Origin: Flavonifractor sp. An10
GTDB taxonomy: Bacteria; Bacillota; Clostridia; Oscillospirales; Oscillospiraceae
Assembly (NCBI RefSeq): GCF_002161215.1
Contig: NZ_NFMB01000007.1
Span: forward strand, 186,001 to 250,000
Direction: 5' to 3'
Length of the DNA stretch: 64,000 nt
Below are positions 26,164 through 36,364 of this stretch, piece by piece. The position numbers were made by a program, and so were the translations under genes. Numbering within the stretch: position 1 is the stretch's first letter; each line of letters opens with the position of its first letter. The notes beneath the pieces are model-generated. The model was not told the origin of the DNA and made no database searches. It was given only the letters and a program-made list of their open reading frames with translations.

Positions 26164-28569
26164 TCACTGTCGGAAGGTGGGCACTTCCCGGCCGGCCACC
26201 GTGCTCTGATGCGGGCGGGGCAGATCGGGGGCAGCGGTCTGACTGGCCTGCTCCAGTGCCTCGGCCAGCACCGTGTCCACCTGCTCCACCGGCACGAAGC
26301 GCAGGGCGGCGCGAACCGTAGGGTCGATGTCCTCCAGATCCGGCAGGTTGTCCGCCGGCAGGAACACGGTCTTGATGCCGCTGCGGTAGGCGGCCATGGT
26401 CTTTTCCTTCAGCCCGCCGATGGGCAGCACGCGGCCCCGTAAGGTGACTTCGCCTGTCATGGCGATCTCCCGCCGCACCGGGGCGCCGGTAAGGGCGGAC
26501 ACCATGGCGGTGGTGATGGCGATGCCGGCGGAGGGCCCGTCCTTGGGCACGGCCCCCTCCGGGAAGTGGACATGGATATCCTTCTTCTGGTAAAAGTCCT
26601 CCGGCAGGCCCAGGGCGGCGGCCCGTCCCCGGATATAGGACAGGGCGGCGTGGGCGGATTCCTTCATCACGTCCCCCAGGTTGCCGGTGAGCTCCACCTT
26701 GCCGGTGCCTGGCACCACAGCCGCCTCTACCTCCAGGATCTCGCCGCCCACACTCGTCCAGGCCAGGCCGTTGACCACGCCCACCTGCTCCGTGCGGGGC
26801 AGACGCTCCGGATGGTAGCGGCGGACGCCCAGGTACTCCTCCACGTTGTCTCCTGTCACGTGGACAGACTTTACACCATCTGAAACCACATGCATGGCGG
26901 CCTTGCGGCACAGGGCGGCCAGCCGCCGCTCCAGGATGCGCACGCCGGACTCCCGGGTGTAGCCCCGGATTACCTCCCGGATGGCGTCGTCGGTGAGCTT
27001 GAGCTGGCCGGCCCGCAGGCCGTGGCGCTTGCGCTCACGGGGCAGCAGGTGCCGCTTGGCGATCTGCAGCTTCTCCTCGTCGGTGTAGCTGGTCAGCTCA
27101 ATGACCTCCATCCGGTCCAGCAGGGGCCGGGGGATGGTGTCCAGGGTATTGGCGGTGGTGATGAAGAGCACGTCGGACAGGTCGAAGGGCACCTCCAGGT
27201 AGTGATCCCGGAAAGTGCTGTTCTGCTCGGCGTCCAGCACCTCCAGCAGGGCGGATGCGGGATCTCCCCGCTGGTCGCTGCCCAGCTTGTCGATCTCGTC
27301 CAGCAGCAGCAGGGGGTTGCAGGTGCCCGCCTGCCGCACCGCGGCGATGATGCGGCCGGGCATGGCCCCCACGTAGGTCTTGCGGTGGCCGCGGATCTCC
27401 GCCTCGTCGTGGACGCCGCCCAGGGAGATGCGGGCCAGCTTCCGGTTGAGGGCCCTGGCCATACTCATGGCGATGGAGGTCTTGCCCACGCCGGGCGGGC
27501 CCACCAGGCAGAGGATCTGCCCCCTCAGCTGGGGGGCGAGCTGCTTGACGGCCAGGAACTCCAGGATGCGCTCCTTCACCTTGTCCAGGCCGAAGTGGTC
27601 GGCGTCCAGCACCTTCCGCGCGGCCGCCACGTCCACCCGCTCCTTCGTCTTCTTCCCCCAGGGCAGCTCCAGCACCGTGTCCAGATAGCCCCGGATGACG
27701 CTGGCCTCGGCGGAGCCGAAGGGCTGCTTCTCCAGGCGGCCCACCTCTTTGTTCAGCTTGTCCGCCACCTCCCGGGGCAGCTTTGCCCCGGCGATGCGCT
27801 GGCGGTACTCGGCCAGCTCGCTGTCGCCTCCGGCGCCGTCCTCCCCCAGCTCCTGCTGGATCACCTTCATCTGCTCCCGCAGGACATAGTCCCGCTGGCT
27901 GCGGGTGAGCTGCTCCCGCACCTTGCCCTGGAGCTCCTGTTCCATCTCCAGGATCTCCACCTCCCGGCGGAGGCTCTGGCACAGGCGCTCCAGCCGGCGC
28001 ACCGGCCGCAGCTCCTCCAGGATGGCCTGCTTGTCGCTGGTGCGCATGGGCAGGTTCTGGGCGATGTAGTCGGCGATGTAGCCGGGATCCTCGCTGGACA
28101 GCACCGACAGGAGGATGTCGGGGGTCATCTTGGGGGCCAGCTCGATGAAGGACTCAAAGAGCTCGTAGGTCTGGCGGATCAGCGCCTCCGTCCGGGCGGA
28201 GCGGCGCACCGGCTGCTCGGCGGGGAGCTCCTCCACCCGGGCGGCCAGATAGGGCTCAGTCTGGGTCATCTCCAGCAGGCGGCCCCGGCTCAAGCCTTCC
28301 ACCATCACCCGCACATTGTCGCCGGGCAGGCGGAGGAGCTGGCGCACATTGCAGACGGTGCCGACACTGTAAAGGTCTTTCTCCTGCGGATCCTCCACGG
28401 CCAGATCCCGCTGGGCCACCAGGAAAATGGGCTGGCCGGAGCCCATGGACTCGTCCAGGGCCTTGATGGAGGCCGCCCGGCCCACGTCAAAGTGGAGCAG
28501 CATGTTGGGGAAGACCGTCAGCCCCCGCAGCGCCAGGGCGGGCATGGTCTTTTGCAGATTGGTTTCCAT
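26164..28569 (-). CDS. lon: ATP-dependent protease La (Lon)
   Basis: An 801-residue cytosolic AAA+ protease that degrades misfolded and some regulatory proteins. Domains in order are the N-terminal substrate-binding domain (about 8-200, starting [17 protein letters not shown]), a coiled-coil region to about 310, the AAA+ module with Walker [10 protein letters not shown] and Walker [10 protein letters not shown], and the C-terminal protease with the Ser-Lys pair ([10 protein letters not shown] for the Ser). The ATG at 28569 has GGGAGG upstream. Neighbours clpX, clpP and tig make this a protein quality-control region. Confidence 0.97.
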   Translation of the reverse strand: METNLQKTMPALALRGLTVFPNMLLHFDVGRAASIKALDESMGSGQPIFLVAQRDLAVEDPQEKDLYSVGTVCNVRQLLRLPGDNVRVMVEGLSRGRLLEMTQTEPYLAARVEELPAEQPVRRSARTEALIRQTYELFESFIELAPKMTPDILLSVLSSEDPGYIADYIAQNLPMRTSDKQAILEELRPVRRLERLCQSLRREVEILEMEQELQGKVREQLTRSQRDYVLREQMKVIQQELGEDGAGGDSELAEYRQRIAGAKLPREVADKLNKEVGRLEKQPFGSAEASVIRGYLDTVLELPWGKKTKERVDVAAARKVLDADHFGLDKVKERILEFLAVKQLAPQLRGQILCLVGPPGVGKTSIAMSMARALNRKLARISLGGVHDEAEIRGHRKTYVGAMPGRIIAAVRQAGTCNPLLLLDEIDKLGSDQRGDPASALLEVLDAEQNSTFRDHYLEVPFDLSDVLFITTANTLDTIPRPLLDRMEVIELTSYTDEEKLQIAKRHLLPRERKRHGLRAGQLKLTDDAIREVIRGYTRESGVRILERRLAALCRKAAMHVVSDGVKSVHVTGDNVEEYLGVRRYHPERLPRTEQVGVVNGLAWTSVGGEILEVEAAVVPGTGKVELTGNLGDVMKESAHAALSYIRGRAAALGLPEDFYQKKDIHVHFPEGAVPKDGPSAGIAITTAMVSALTGAPVRREIAMTGEVTLRGRVLPIGGLKEKTMAAYRSGIKTVFLPADNLPDLEDIDPTVRAALRFVPVEQVDTVLAEALEQASQTAAPDLPRPHQSTVAGREVPTFRQ

Positions 28570-28640
28570 GGCGTCTCCCTCCCTTCCGGAGTTGAAACCA
28601 AAGCAGGGCGAGGGCACCGCCCCCGCCCCGCCGGATGTGT

Positions 28641-29957
28641 TTAAGATACGTTCCCCTTGGGCACAGCGCCGCCCTGCTCCGCATGGAGCGAGGCGCCGCC
28701 CAGCCGGGGCCGCTGGGTGCGGCTGGGATCGCGCTCAATCTTCGGCGGCGCGTGATCCTTCACGCTCTCCTCCGTGATGGTCACCTTGGCGATGGTGGGA
28801 TCAGAGGGCACGTCGTACATCAGCTGGGTCATGACCTCCTCCAGCACGGCCCGCAGGCCGCGGGCGCCGATGCCCCGCTCAATGGCCTTGTCGGCGGCGG
28901 CCTCCAGGGCCTGGGTGTCAAAGCTCAGATCCACCATATCATACTCCAGCAGCTTCTGGTACTGCTTCACCAGGGCGTTCTTGGGCTCGGTGAGGATGCG
29001 CACCAGCTGGCCCTTGTCCAGGGCGCTGAGGGTGGTGATCACCGGAAGACGGCCCACCAGCTCGGGGATGATGCCGAACTTCAGCAGATCGTGGGGCTGC
29101 ACCTGCTTGAGCACAGAGGTGGTGTCCCGCTCCCCCTTGGTCTTGATGTCGGCGCCGAAACCGATGGTCTTCTTGTCCAGGCGCTGCTCGATGATCTTCT
29201 CCATCCCGTCGAAGGCGCCGCCGCAGATAAAGAGGATGTTTTTGGTGTTGATCTGGATGAACTCCTGGTGGGGGTGCTTCCGGCCGCCCTGGGGCGGCAC
29301 GTTGGCAACGGTGCCCTCCAGGATCTTCAGCAGGGCCTGCTGCACGCCCTCGCCGGACACATCCCGGGTGATGGAGGTGTTCTCGCTCTTGCGGGCGATC
29401 TTGTCGATCTCGTCCACGTAGATGATGCCCCGCTCCGCCAGCTCGATGTCGTAGTCGGCGGCCTGCACCAGGCGCAGGAGGATGTTCTCCACGTCGTCGC
29501 CCACGTAGCCGGCCTCGGTAAGGGTGGTGGCGTCGGCAATGGCGAAGGGCACCTTCAGAATCCGGGCCAGGGTCTGGGCAAACAGGGTCTTGCCGCAGCC
29601 GGTGGGGCCCATGAGCAGGATGTTGCTCTTCTGGAGCTCCACGTCCTCCCCGCCGCCGAAGTAGATGCGCTTATAGTGGTTGTACACCGCCACGGACAGG
29701 GCCACCTTGGCGTCCTCCTGCCCGATGATATACTCGTCCAGTACCGTCCGGATCTCGTGGGGGGTGGGGATCACGTCGGGGATGTCGGGGCTGAAGGGCT
29801 CCTCCGGATCGTAGGTGTCGTCCAGGATGCTCATGCACAGGTGGACGCACTCATTGCAGATATAGGCCCCGGGCCCGGCGATGATGCGGGCCACCTGCTC
29901 CTGGTGCTTGCCGCAGAAGGAGCAGCGGACAGACTTGTGCTCGTCATTTTTTGGCAT
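28641..29957 (-). CDS. clpX: ClpX, ATPase subunit of ClpXP
   Basis: A 438-residue AAA+ unfoldase feeding substrates to ClpP. The N-terminal zinc-binding domain has CSFCGK and CNECVHLC. The AAA+ module shows Walker [10 protein letters not shown] and Walker [10 protein letters not shown], the pore loop GYVGDD, and the IGF loop for ClpP docking (KTIGFGAD). The C-terminal tail after about residue 415 is not conserved. It follows clpP with a stem-loop between, so it may be transcribed at lower level than clpP. Confidence 0.97.
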   Translation of the reverse strand: MPKNDEHKSVRCSFCGKHQEQVARIIAGPGAYICNECVHLCMSILDDTYDPEEPFSPDIPDVIPTPHEIRTVLDEYIIGQEDAKVALSVAVYNHYKRIYFGGGEDVELQKSNILLMGPTGCGKTLFAQTLARILKVPFAIADATTLTEAGYVGDDVENILLRLVQAADYDIELAERGIIYVDEIDKIARKSENTSITRDVSGEGVQQALLKILEGTVANVPPQGGRKHPHQEFIQINTKNILFICGGAFDGMEKIIEQRLDKKTIGFGADIKTKGERDTTSVLKQVQPHDLLKFGIIPELVGRLPVITTLSALDKGQLVRILTEPKNALVKQYQKLLEYDMVDLSFDTQALEAAADKAIERGIGARGLRAVLEEVMTQLMYDVPSDPTIAKVTITEESVKDHAPPKIERDPSRTQRPRLGGASLHAEQGGAVPKGNVS

Positions 29958-29983
29958 GTTGTGCTACCTCAGTCTCTTGAACT

Positions 29984-30020
29984 CAAAGGGAGCGGGACGT
30001 TGGCTTCCCCGCTCCCTTTG
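29984..30020 (-). terminator. Stem-loop between clpP and clpX
   Basis: A 13-bp perfect stem (CAAAGGGAGCGGG and complement) with an 11-nt loop and a weak T-run. Probably a partial terminator. Confidence 0.65.
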
Positions 30021-30027
30021 TGGAATT

Positions 30028-30609
30028 TTATCGCTTATAGATGACTTTGTCAATGAGGCCGTACTCCATGGCCTCCTCCGCGGACATGAAGTTGTCCCGC
30101 TCACAGTCGGCGGTGACCACTTCCAGCGGCTTGCCGGTGTTCTCACTCAGGATCTTGTTCATGCGCTTCTTGATGATCTCCAGGCGCTTCAGGTGAATGG
30201 CCATGTCGGTGATCTGTCCCTGGGTGCCGGCGGAGGGCTGGTGGATCATGATCTCCGCGTTGGGCAGGGCGAGACGCTTGCCCTTGGCGCCGGAGGAGAG
30301 CAGGAAGGCGCCCATGCTGGCGGCCATGCCGATGCAGATGGTGGACACGTCGCACTTGATGTACTGCATCGTGTCATAGATGGCCATGCCGTCGGTCACC
30401 GAGCCGCCGGGGCTGTTGATGTAGAACTGGATGTCCTTGTCGGGATCCTGGGCCTCCAGATACAGCAGCTGGGCCACCACCAGGCTGGCCGTGGTGGCGT
30501 TGACCTCCTCCCCCAGGAAGACAATGCGGTCGTTCAGCAGGCGGGAGAAGATGTCGTAAGAGCGCTCGCCGCGGTTGGTCTGCTCCACTACATAGGGTAC
30601 TAAGCTCAT
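30028..30609 (-). CDS. clpP: ClpP, proteolytic subunit
   Basis: A 193-residue serine protease forming the two-ring barrel degraded into by ClpX. The catalytic triad is visible: Ser in GMAASMGAF, His in MIHQPSAG, and Asp in the later RDNFMS region. The N-terminus [23 protein letters not shown] is canonical. The ATG at 30609 has AAGGAG upstream. It lies 95 bases after tig. Confidence 0.97.
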   Translation of the reverse strand: MSLVPYVVEQTNRGERSYDIFSRLLNDRIVFLGEEVNATTASLVVAQLLYLEAQDPDKDIQFYINSPGGSVTDGMAIYDTMQYIKCDVSTICIGMAASMGAFLLSSGAKGKRLALPNAEIMIHQPSAGTQGQITDMAIHLKRLEIIKKRMNKILSENTGKPLEVVTADCERDNFMSAEEAMEYGLIDKVIYKR

Positions 30610-30704
30610 GGTAATAGGATCTCCTTTTTTTGATGTCGGAACGTTCCGGCCATCCCGCCGGGGACGGGCAGGCTCACACAACAGTATGCCCGTCCGCTGG
30701 CAGC

Positions 30705-32129
30705 TTATTCCTCGGTTTTCTCCTCAGCCTTCTCCTCGGCAGGCTCCTCCGCCTTCTTCTTGGTGGTCTTGCGGGTGGTCTTCTTGGGCTTCTCCTCGCC
30801 CTCGGCGGCGTCCTCAGCCTTCTTCTTGGAGGAAGCCTTCTTCTTGGCGGGGGCCTTGCCCACCTTGGCGCTGTCATAGACCACGTGCTCGGCCTTGTGG
30901 TAGCTCTGCTCCTTGCGGATGCCCTCGGCGTCCACGGCCTCCTTCACCTTGTCCAGCTCCATGTGGTACTGCTCGGCCAGGCGCTTGTACTCCTCCTCGA
31001 TCTCCTCGTCGGAGACGGTGATGTTCTCGGCGGCCACGATGGCGCCCAGGGCCAGGTCGCGGCGCACCCGCTCCATGGCGGCGGCCTTGGCCTGCTCCCG
31101 CATCATGTCCACGGTCATGCCCATCATGGACAGGTACTGCTCAAAGGGGATGCCCTGGGCCTGGATGCGCTGGGCCATGTCGTTGACCAGCTGGTCAGCC
31201 TCATAGTCCACCATGGCGTCGGGGATCTCCACCTCCATGTTGGACATGACCTGCTCCATCAGCGCGGCCTCGAAGTCCCGCTGGGCCTGGGACTCCCGGC
31301 GCTCCTTCAGCTTGTCGCCCAGATCCTTCTTGAAGTCGGCCAGGGTGTCAAACTCGGACACGTCCTTGGCGAACTCGTCGTCCACCTGGGGCAGCTGCTT
31401 CTCCTTCACCTCGTGAACCTTCACCTTGAAGACCACGGGCTTGCCGGCCAGCTCGGCGGCGTGGTAGTCCTCGGGGAAGGTGACGTTCAGCTCCTTCTCG
31501 TCGCCGGCCTTGGTGCCAACCAGCTGCTCCTCAAAGCCGGGGATGAAGGAGCCGGAGCCCAGCTCCAGGCTGTGGCCCTCGGCCTTGCCGCCGTCGAAGG
31601 GGGTGCCGTCCAGGAAGCCCTCGAAGTCGATCACCACGGTGTCGCCCTCCTTGGCCTCCCGCTCCACGGTGACCATGCGGGTGGCGCGGTTGATGAAGGG
31701 CTTGAGCTCACCCTCGATGTCCTCGTCGGTGACGGTGACCTCGTTCTTCTCAGCAGTGAGGCCCTTGTACTCGCCCAGCTTCACCTCGGGGCGGACGGTG
31801 ACGGTGGCCTTGAAGGTCAGGCCGTCCTTGCCCACGTCCAGCACCTCCACATTGGGCCAGGACACGGTGTCCAGCTTCTCCTGCTCCACGGCCTGGGTGT
31901 AGGCCTCGGGATACAGATCGTTGATGGCGTCTTCATAGAACACACCGGAGCCGTACATGCCCTCGATGATCTTCCGGGGGGCCTTGCCCTTGCGGAAGCC
32001 GGGGACAGTGATCTTGCCGCGCTGCTTCTTATAGACCTTCTCAACGGCGGCCTCGAACTCCTCCTTGCCGATCTCGATGACCAGCTCGACGGTGCTCTTC
32101 TCCTTTTTTTCGACGCTCTTGACATTCAT
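30705..32129 (-). CDS. tig: Trigger factor
   Basis: A 474-residue ribosome-bound chaperone and prolyl isomerase. The N-terminal ribosome-binding domain holds [17 protein letters not shown]; the FKBP-like domain (about 150-235) holds [14 protein letters not shown]; the C-terminal arm follows. The last ~55 residues are a low-complexity tail of Lys, Ala, Thr and Glu ([18 protein letters not shown], then [10 protein letters not shown], then Glu-rich repeats) not usual for the family core. It heads the tig-clpP-clpX-lon-engB order. GGAGG lies eleven bases before the ATG. Confidence 0.96.
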   Translation of the reverse strand: MNVKSVEKKEKSTVELVIEIGKEEFEAAVEKVYKKQRGKITVPGFRKGKAPRKIIEGMYGSGVFYEDAINDLYPEAYTQAVEQEKLDTVSWPNVEVLDVGKDGLTFKATVTVRPEVKLGEYKGLTAEKNEVTVTDEDIEGELKPFINRATRMVTVEREAKEGDTVVIDFEGFLDGTPFDGGKAEGHSLELGSGSFIPGFEEQLVGTKAGDEKELNVTFPEDYHAAELAGKPVVFKVKVHEVKEKQLPQVDDEFAKDVSEFDTLADFKKDLGDKLKERRESQAQRDFEAALMEQVMSNMEVEIPDAMVDYEADQLVNDMAQRIQAQGIPFEQYLSMMGMTVDMMREQAKAAAMERVRRDLALGAIVAAENITVSDEEIEEEYKRLAEQYHMELDKVKEAVDAEGIRKEQSYHKAEHVVYDSAKVGKAPAKKKASSKKKAEDAAEGEEKPKKTTRKTTKKKAEEPAEEKAEEKTEE

Positions 32130-32245
32130 GTTGTTTACTTCCTCCTGTCAGCCCCGGGCGCCGGATCCGGCGCTTTGGGGCCATCTTTCGCGTTATCCGT
32201 TTTATAGTAGCAGATATGCGCCAAAATTTCCATACTTTTTTTCAA

Positions 32246-32926
32246 TTATTCGCAGATTTTTTGCGGGCGGAAGCCCACATAGTCCGCGGAGACCAGGTGA
32301 TACTCCACGCCGCCCTGCGCCCCCTCCACCGCCAGGCGGTGGCTGCCGCCGTGGAGATGGCCGTAATAGCACCGCTCCACGCCGTACTGCTCCATCAGGG
32401 CGATGATCTCCGGGCAGGAGTAGCCCTGGTACAGGGGCGGATAGTGGAGAAAGCACAGCTTGGGCCGCTCCCCCGCCGCCTTCAGCGAAGCCTCCAGCCG
32501 GATCAGCTCCCGCTTGAACACCTTCTGGTCGCCGGTCTCCTCGTAGAACCAGCCCCGGGTGCCGCACAGGGCGTAGTCCCCGTACTCATAGCAGTTGTTG
32601 TGGAGGATCTGGAGGGTGGAAAAGCCGTTCTCCGCGAAAAAGCGGTTCATCTTGGCCGCCGTGTTCCACCAGTAGTCGTGGTTGCCCTTGAGCAGCAGCT
32701 TCCGCGCCCCGGGCAGGGCGTCCAGGAAGGCGAAGTCCTCCCGCGCCTCCTCCAGGCTCATGCCCCAGGACAGATCGCCGCACAGCACCACCGTATCCTC
32801 CGGCCCCACTGCCGTAAAGCCGGCGCGCAGCTTGTCCACGTATCCCTCCCAGCCGCCGCCGAACACGTCCATGGGCTTGTTGGAGGACAGGGAGAGGTGG
32901 GTGTCCCCAATCGCAAACAGGGCCAT
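32246..32926 (-). CDS. Calcineurin-like metallophosphoesterase
   Basis: A 226-residue phosphoesterase with the five metal motifs GDTHLS, GDLSWG, GNHDYWW, LHYPP and GHLHGG. It matches the small bacterial group of cytosolic phosphoesterases of unknown substrate. Its ATG follows the thrC stop codon with no space, so translation is coupled. It is the last gene of the rbgA-rnhB-yraN-dipeptidase-thrC run. Confidence 0.9.
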   Translation of the reverse strand: MALFAIGDTHLSLSSNKPMDVFGGGWEGYVDKLRAGFTAVGPEDTVVLCGDLSWGMSLEEAREDFAFLDALPGARKLLLKGNHDYWWNTAAKMNRFFAENGFSTLQILHNNCYEYGDYALCGTRGWFYEETGDQKVFKRELIRLEASLKAAGERPKLCFLHYPPLYQGYSCPEIIALMEQYGVERCYYGHLHGGSHRLAVEGAQGGVEYHLVSADYVGFRPQKICE

Positions 32927-34414
32927 TCAGCGCAGCATCTCCAGCACCTGATCCACCATGTGGTCGCGGGTGACGGTCTCCCGGAAGCGCACCGGCTTGT
33001 CCTTCAGGGCGGCCAGCGGGGCCGGGACGGGCACGCCGGTGAGCTCGGAGAGCTGATCCAGGATGGCGGTGCCCTCCGCCAGCTCGGTGACGCCCAGGGC
33101 GCCCAGCACGCTGTCGCAGAACTTGAAGGGGCTGGCGGTGGAGGCCACGATGGCCGGGGTGTCGTCGCCGGTCTCTTTCCGGTACTGCTCCAGCACGTCG
33201 AAGGCCACGGCGGTGTGGGGGTCGATCAGGTAGTGGTGCTCCTGCCACATCCTCCCGATCACCTTCTGGGTCTGGGCGTCGTCACAGAAGCCGGCGGAGA
33301 ACAGCCTGGTCAGCCTGTCCTGGATGGCGGGGCTCACCTCATAACGGCCGGTCTGGTTCAGCTGGCCCATGTACTCCCGTACCTGCTCGTCATCGTGACC
33401 GGTGAGGGCGAAGAGCAGCCGCTCCAGGTTGGAGGAGATCAGGATGTCCATGGAGGGGGACATGGTGTTGTAGAAGGTGCGGTTGCGGTCGTACACGCCG
33501 GTGCGCAGGAAGTCGGTGAGCACGTTGTTGGAGTTGGAGGCGCAGATCAGCCTGCCGATGGGCACGCCCATCTCCCTGGCGTAGCAGGCGGCCAGGATGT
33601 TGCCGAAGTTGCCGGTGGGCACGCAGACGTTGACCTTGTCCCCCTTGCGGATGCGCTCGGCCCGCATGAGATCACAGTAGGCGGAGATGTAATAGACGAT
33701 CTGGGGCAGCACCCGGCCCCAGTTGATGGAGTTGGCCGAGGACAGGAAGAAGCCGCGGCCGGCCAGCTGCTCCCGCAGGGACTCATCGGAGAAGAGCTTC
33801 TTCACGCCGGTCTGGGCGTCGTCGAAGTTGCCCACCACGGAGCACACCCCAACGTTCTCCCCCTCCTGGGTGGCCATCTGGAGCTCCTGGATGGCGGAGA
33901 CGCCGTCCTTGGGGTAGAACACCAGGATCCGGGTCTTTTCCACGTCCCGGAAGCCCTCCAGGGCGGCCTTGCCGGTGTCGCCGGAGGTGGCCACCAGGAT
34001 GCACACCGTCTTCTCCTCCTGGTTCTTCACCAGGGAGGCGGAGAGCAGATGGGGCAGCATCTGCAGGGCCATGTCCTTGAAGGCGCAGGTGGGGCCGTGC
34101 CACAGCTCCAGGCAGTAGGTATTGCCGTCCACCTGCCGGACGGGGGCCACCTCCTTCACGTCAAACTTGCCGCCGCCGTATGCCTTGGCGGCAAAGGAGG
34201 ACAGCTCGGAGGAGGTGAAGTCGTCCAGGTAGGAGCCCATCACATAGACGGCCCGCTGCTGGTAGGACATGTCCCGCATGGTGTCCAGGGCGTTGTGGGA
34301 CAGCTTGGGGAACACCTCGGGGGTCATGAGCCCCCCGTCGGCGGCCAGTCCCTGGGCAATGGCCTCCGCCGCCGTGCGCCGATCCCTTGCGTTTCGCGTG
34401 CTTACATAGTACAT
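32927..34414 (-). CDS. thrC: Threonine synthase
   Basis: A 495-residue PLP enzyme converting O-phosphohomoserine to threonine. Motifs: N-terminal YYVSTRNARDRRTAAEAIAQGL, the PLP Lys in GPTCAFKDMALQ, ILVATSGDTGKAALEG for the phosphate, and VCVPTGNFGNILAACYA. The length is that of the longer bacterial/yeast type. Its start overlaps the M19 dipeptidase gene by 13 bases. Asd and DapA of the aspartate pathway are encoded at 60-62 kb on the other strand. Confidence 0.95.
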   Translation of the reverse strand: MYYVSTRNARDRRTAAEAIAQGLAADGGLMTPEVFPKLSHNALDTMRDMSYQQRAVYVMGSYLDDFTSSELSSFAAKAYGGGKFDVKEVAPVRQVDGNTYCLELWHGPTCAFKDMALQMLPHLLSASLVKNQEEKTVCILVATSGDTGKAALEGFRDVEKTRILVFYPKDGVSAIQELQMATQEGENVGVCSVVGNFDDAQTGVKKLFSDESLREQLAGRGFFLSSANSINWGRVLPQIVYYISAYCDLMRAERIRKGDKVNVCVPTGNFGNILAACYAREMGVPIGRLICASNSNNVLTDFLRTGVYDRNRTFYNTMSPSMDILISSNLERLLFALTGHDDEQVREYMGQLNQTGRYEVSPAIQDRLTRLFSAGFCDDAQTQKVIGRMWQEHHYLIDPHTAVAFDVLEQYRKETGDDTPAIVASTASPFKFCDSVLGALGVTELAEGTAILDQLSELTGVPVPAPLAALKDKPVRFRETVTRDHMVDQVLEMLR

Positions 34415-35376
34415 ACTTCGCTCACAACCCTCATTAGATTCTCGAAAAACAGGGCGCGCACCAGTGTCTCGCTGTGATTGCGCCGCAGAAGCTCCTCATA
34501 CAGGGCGGTCAGGCCGTCCACGCCCGTCAGACCGGCCGCCAGGTCGCAGCCGTCCCAGTCCCCGCCGACAGCCAGGCTGTCCGCGCCCCCCAGGGCCCAG
34601 ATGTGCTCCACATGGGCAATCAGGGCGTCCAGGGTGGGGGGATCCCCCACAAAGGAGGCGCACAGGTTCAGGCCGACGGTACCCTGAACTTTTATTATGG
34701 CAGTAATTTGCTCATCCGTCAAGTTCCGCTTGTGGGGGCACACCGCCCTGGCGTTGGAGTGGCTGGCAAAAAAGGGAATCCCCGCCCGCTCCGCCAGCTC
34801 CGCCACGTCCCAGAAGCCGGGGTCGGACAGGTGGGACACGTCCACCAGCATGCCCAGCCGCTGCATCTCAGCCACAAACGCCCGGCCCCGGGCGGTGAGG
34901 CCCCGCCCCGGCTCCTCGGCGTTGGAGCCGGACAGGGGATTGGCGTAGTTCCAGGTCAGGTTTACCGCCCGCACCCCCAGACGGTGGGCCTCCTCCAGCC
35001 GGGCCGGGTCACAGTCCAGCAGCTCCGCCCCCTCCACCGACAAAAAGGCGGCCGTCTTCCCCTGGGACAGGGCCTGCCGGGCCTCCTCCCCGGTGCGGCA
35101 GTGGGCCGCCCGGCCGCTGTGGAGCTCCATCTGGCGGGCAAACCAGCCATACTCCAGGCGGAAGATCTCCTCCGCCGTTTTGCCCGGGAAATCCGCCGGA
35201 TAGCCGAACAGGGCGAAGAACTGGCAGCTTCCGCCGTAGGCCCTTTGCAGCCGGTTCAGATCCAGATGGCCGCTGTTGGACGCCAGATCCCCCCGGCTCC
35301 TGTGGGGATCCTCTGCCGGGAGGCTGCCGCGGTAGACGGTGTCACAGTGTCCGTCAAAGAGACAGATTGGGTTCAC
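34402..35376 (-). CDS. M19 family membrane-dipeptidase-like enzyme
   Basis: A 324-residue zinc dipeptidase of the renal dipeptidase family. Metal ligands are seen in FDGHCDTV (HxD), FLSVEGAELL (bridging Glu), and the His motifs DVSHLSDPG and FASHSNARAV; GGDWDGCD follows. There is no signal peptide, so it is cytosolic. The GTG at 35376 has GAGGAGG upstream; an ATG at 35403 lacks a ribosome site. It sits in an operon between yraN and thrC and overlaps thrC. Confidence 0.92.
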   Translation of the reverse strand: MNPICLFDGHCDTVYRGSLPAEDPHRSRGDLASNSGHLDLNRLQRAYGGSCQFFALFGYPADFPGKTAEEIFRLEYGWFARQMELHSGRAAHCRTGEEARQALSQGKTAAFLSVEGAELLDCDPARLEEAHRLGVRAVNLTWNYANPLSGSNAEEPGRGLTARGRAFVAEMQRLGMLVDVSHLSDPGFWDVAELAERAGIPFFASHSNARAVCPHKRNLTDEQITAIIKVQGTVGLNLCASFVGDPPTLDALIAHVEHIWALGGADSLAVGGDWDGCDLAAGLTGVDGLTALYEELLRRNHSETLVRALFFENLMRVVSEVCTM

Positions 35377-35392
35377 AGCCCCTCTCCTCCTC

Positions 35393-35755
35393 TTAAAAAG
35401 CATTTTCAATCCAGGTGATGCGGGGCGCCCGGGTGGCCGTCCCCTGTGGGGCGAAGATCTCCGCCACGTCGAACCGGGGCTGGCGCACCTCCTCCGGGTG
35501 TTCGGCCAGCCACAGCTCCGCCGTGGCCCGCAGGCGGTTTTGCTTGCGGGTGTCCACCGCCGCCCGGCCGGGGGCAAAGCCCTCGCTGGTACGCAGCTTC
35601 ACCTCAATAAAGGCTAAGTACTTGTCATTAGCTGCAATCAGGTCGATCTCGCCGAACCGGCTCCGGTAGCCGGCGGCCAGGATCTGCCACCCTGCCGCCG
35701 CCTCCCGCCGCCAGGGCCTCCCCACCGGCCCAGCAGCTTCGCCTCTCCCGCTCAC
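35393..35755 (-). CDS. yraN: YraN-family (UPF0102) protein, N-terminus disrupted
   Basis: A 120-residue YraN-like protein with the restriction-endonuclease-like core RFGEIDLIA and FIEVKLRTS intact. The expected N-terminal motif (GRxGExxAAxxL) is not in this frame. Pieces of it appear in the two other frames of the same strand between about 35684 and 35756: KLLGRWG in one and GEALAA in the next. The visible GTG-started protein therefore has an odd N-terminus (GEAAGPVGRPWRREAAA). Several small indels, genuine or from sequencing of G-rich runs, would explain it. Function is unknown; the gene is often beside rnhB, as here. Confidence 0.8.
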   Translation of the reverse strand: MSGRGEAAGPVGRPWRREAAAGWQILAAGYRSRFGEIDLIAANDKYLAFIEVKLRTSEGFAPGRAAVDTRKQNRLRATAELWLAEHPEEVRQPRFDVAEIFAPQGTATRAPRITWIENAF

Positions 35756-35761
35756 AGGTTT

Positions 35762-36364
35762 TCAGAAGGTTCGCCGGTGTATGGGACTGGGGCCGTACTG
35801 CCGCAGCAGCTCGTAGTGCCGCTTGGTGCCGTAGCCCTTGTGCCGGTCGAACTCGTACTGGGGGTACTGTGCCGCGATTTCTTTCATGTAGCGATCCCGG
35901 CTCACCTTTGCCAGGATGGAGGCCGCGGCAATAGACGCTGACAGGGAGTCTCCCTTTACAATCATTCTGTGGGGCGCAGTGACGGCTGCCGACCTGCCGT
36001 GATCCCGGTTGCCGTCGAGGAGGGCGAAGTCCGGGGCGGGTGTGAGCCGGTCGATAGCCAGCTGCATGGCCTTCATGCGGGCGCTGAGGATGTCGGTCTC
36101 GTCGATCTCCGCCGCCTCCACCCGTGCCACCGCCCAGGCAACGGCCTGCTCCCGGATCACGAGGAAGAGGGCCTCCCGCTTCTTCTCGGTCAGCTTCTTG
36201 GAGTCGTTGAGGCCGGGCAGCTCCGCCCCGAAGGGGAGAATCACCGCCGCGGCGTACACCGGCCCGGCCAGAGGCCCGGCGCCGGCCTCGTCGCAGCCGC
36301 ACACCGAGGAATACCCCTCCTCCCGGCAGGCCAGCTCCAGGGCCCAGAGATCAGTCCCCGCCAT
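35762..36364 (-). CDS. rnhB: Ribonuclease HII
   Basis: A 200-residue enzyme removing RNA from RNA/DNA hybrids. Active-site residues are in CGCDEAGAGPLAGPV (DE) with the further Asp in ALLDGN and in ILAKVSRDR. The normal type-2 motif GSGLNDSKKLT reads LPGLNDSKKLTEKKRE. The ATG at 36364 lies within the last codons of rbgA (14-base overlap), as in many Firmicutes. Confidence 0.95.
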   Translation of the reverse strand: MAGTDLWALELACREEGYSSVCGCDEAGAGPLAGPVYAAAVILPFGAELPGLNDSKKLTEKKREALFLVIREQAVAWAVARVEAAEIDETDILSARMKAMQLAIDRLTPAPDFALLDGNRDHGRSAAVTAPHRMIVKGDSLSASIAAASILAKVSRDRYMKEIAAQYPQYEFDRHKGYGTKRHYELLRQYGPSPIHRRTF

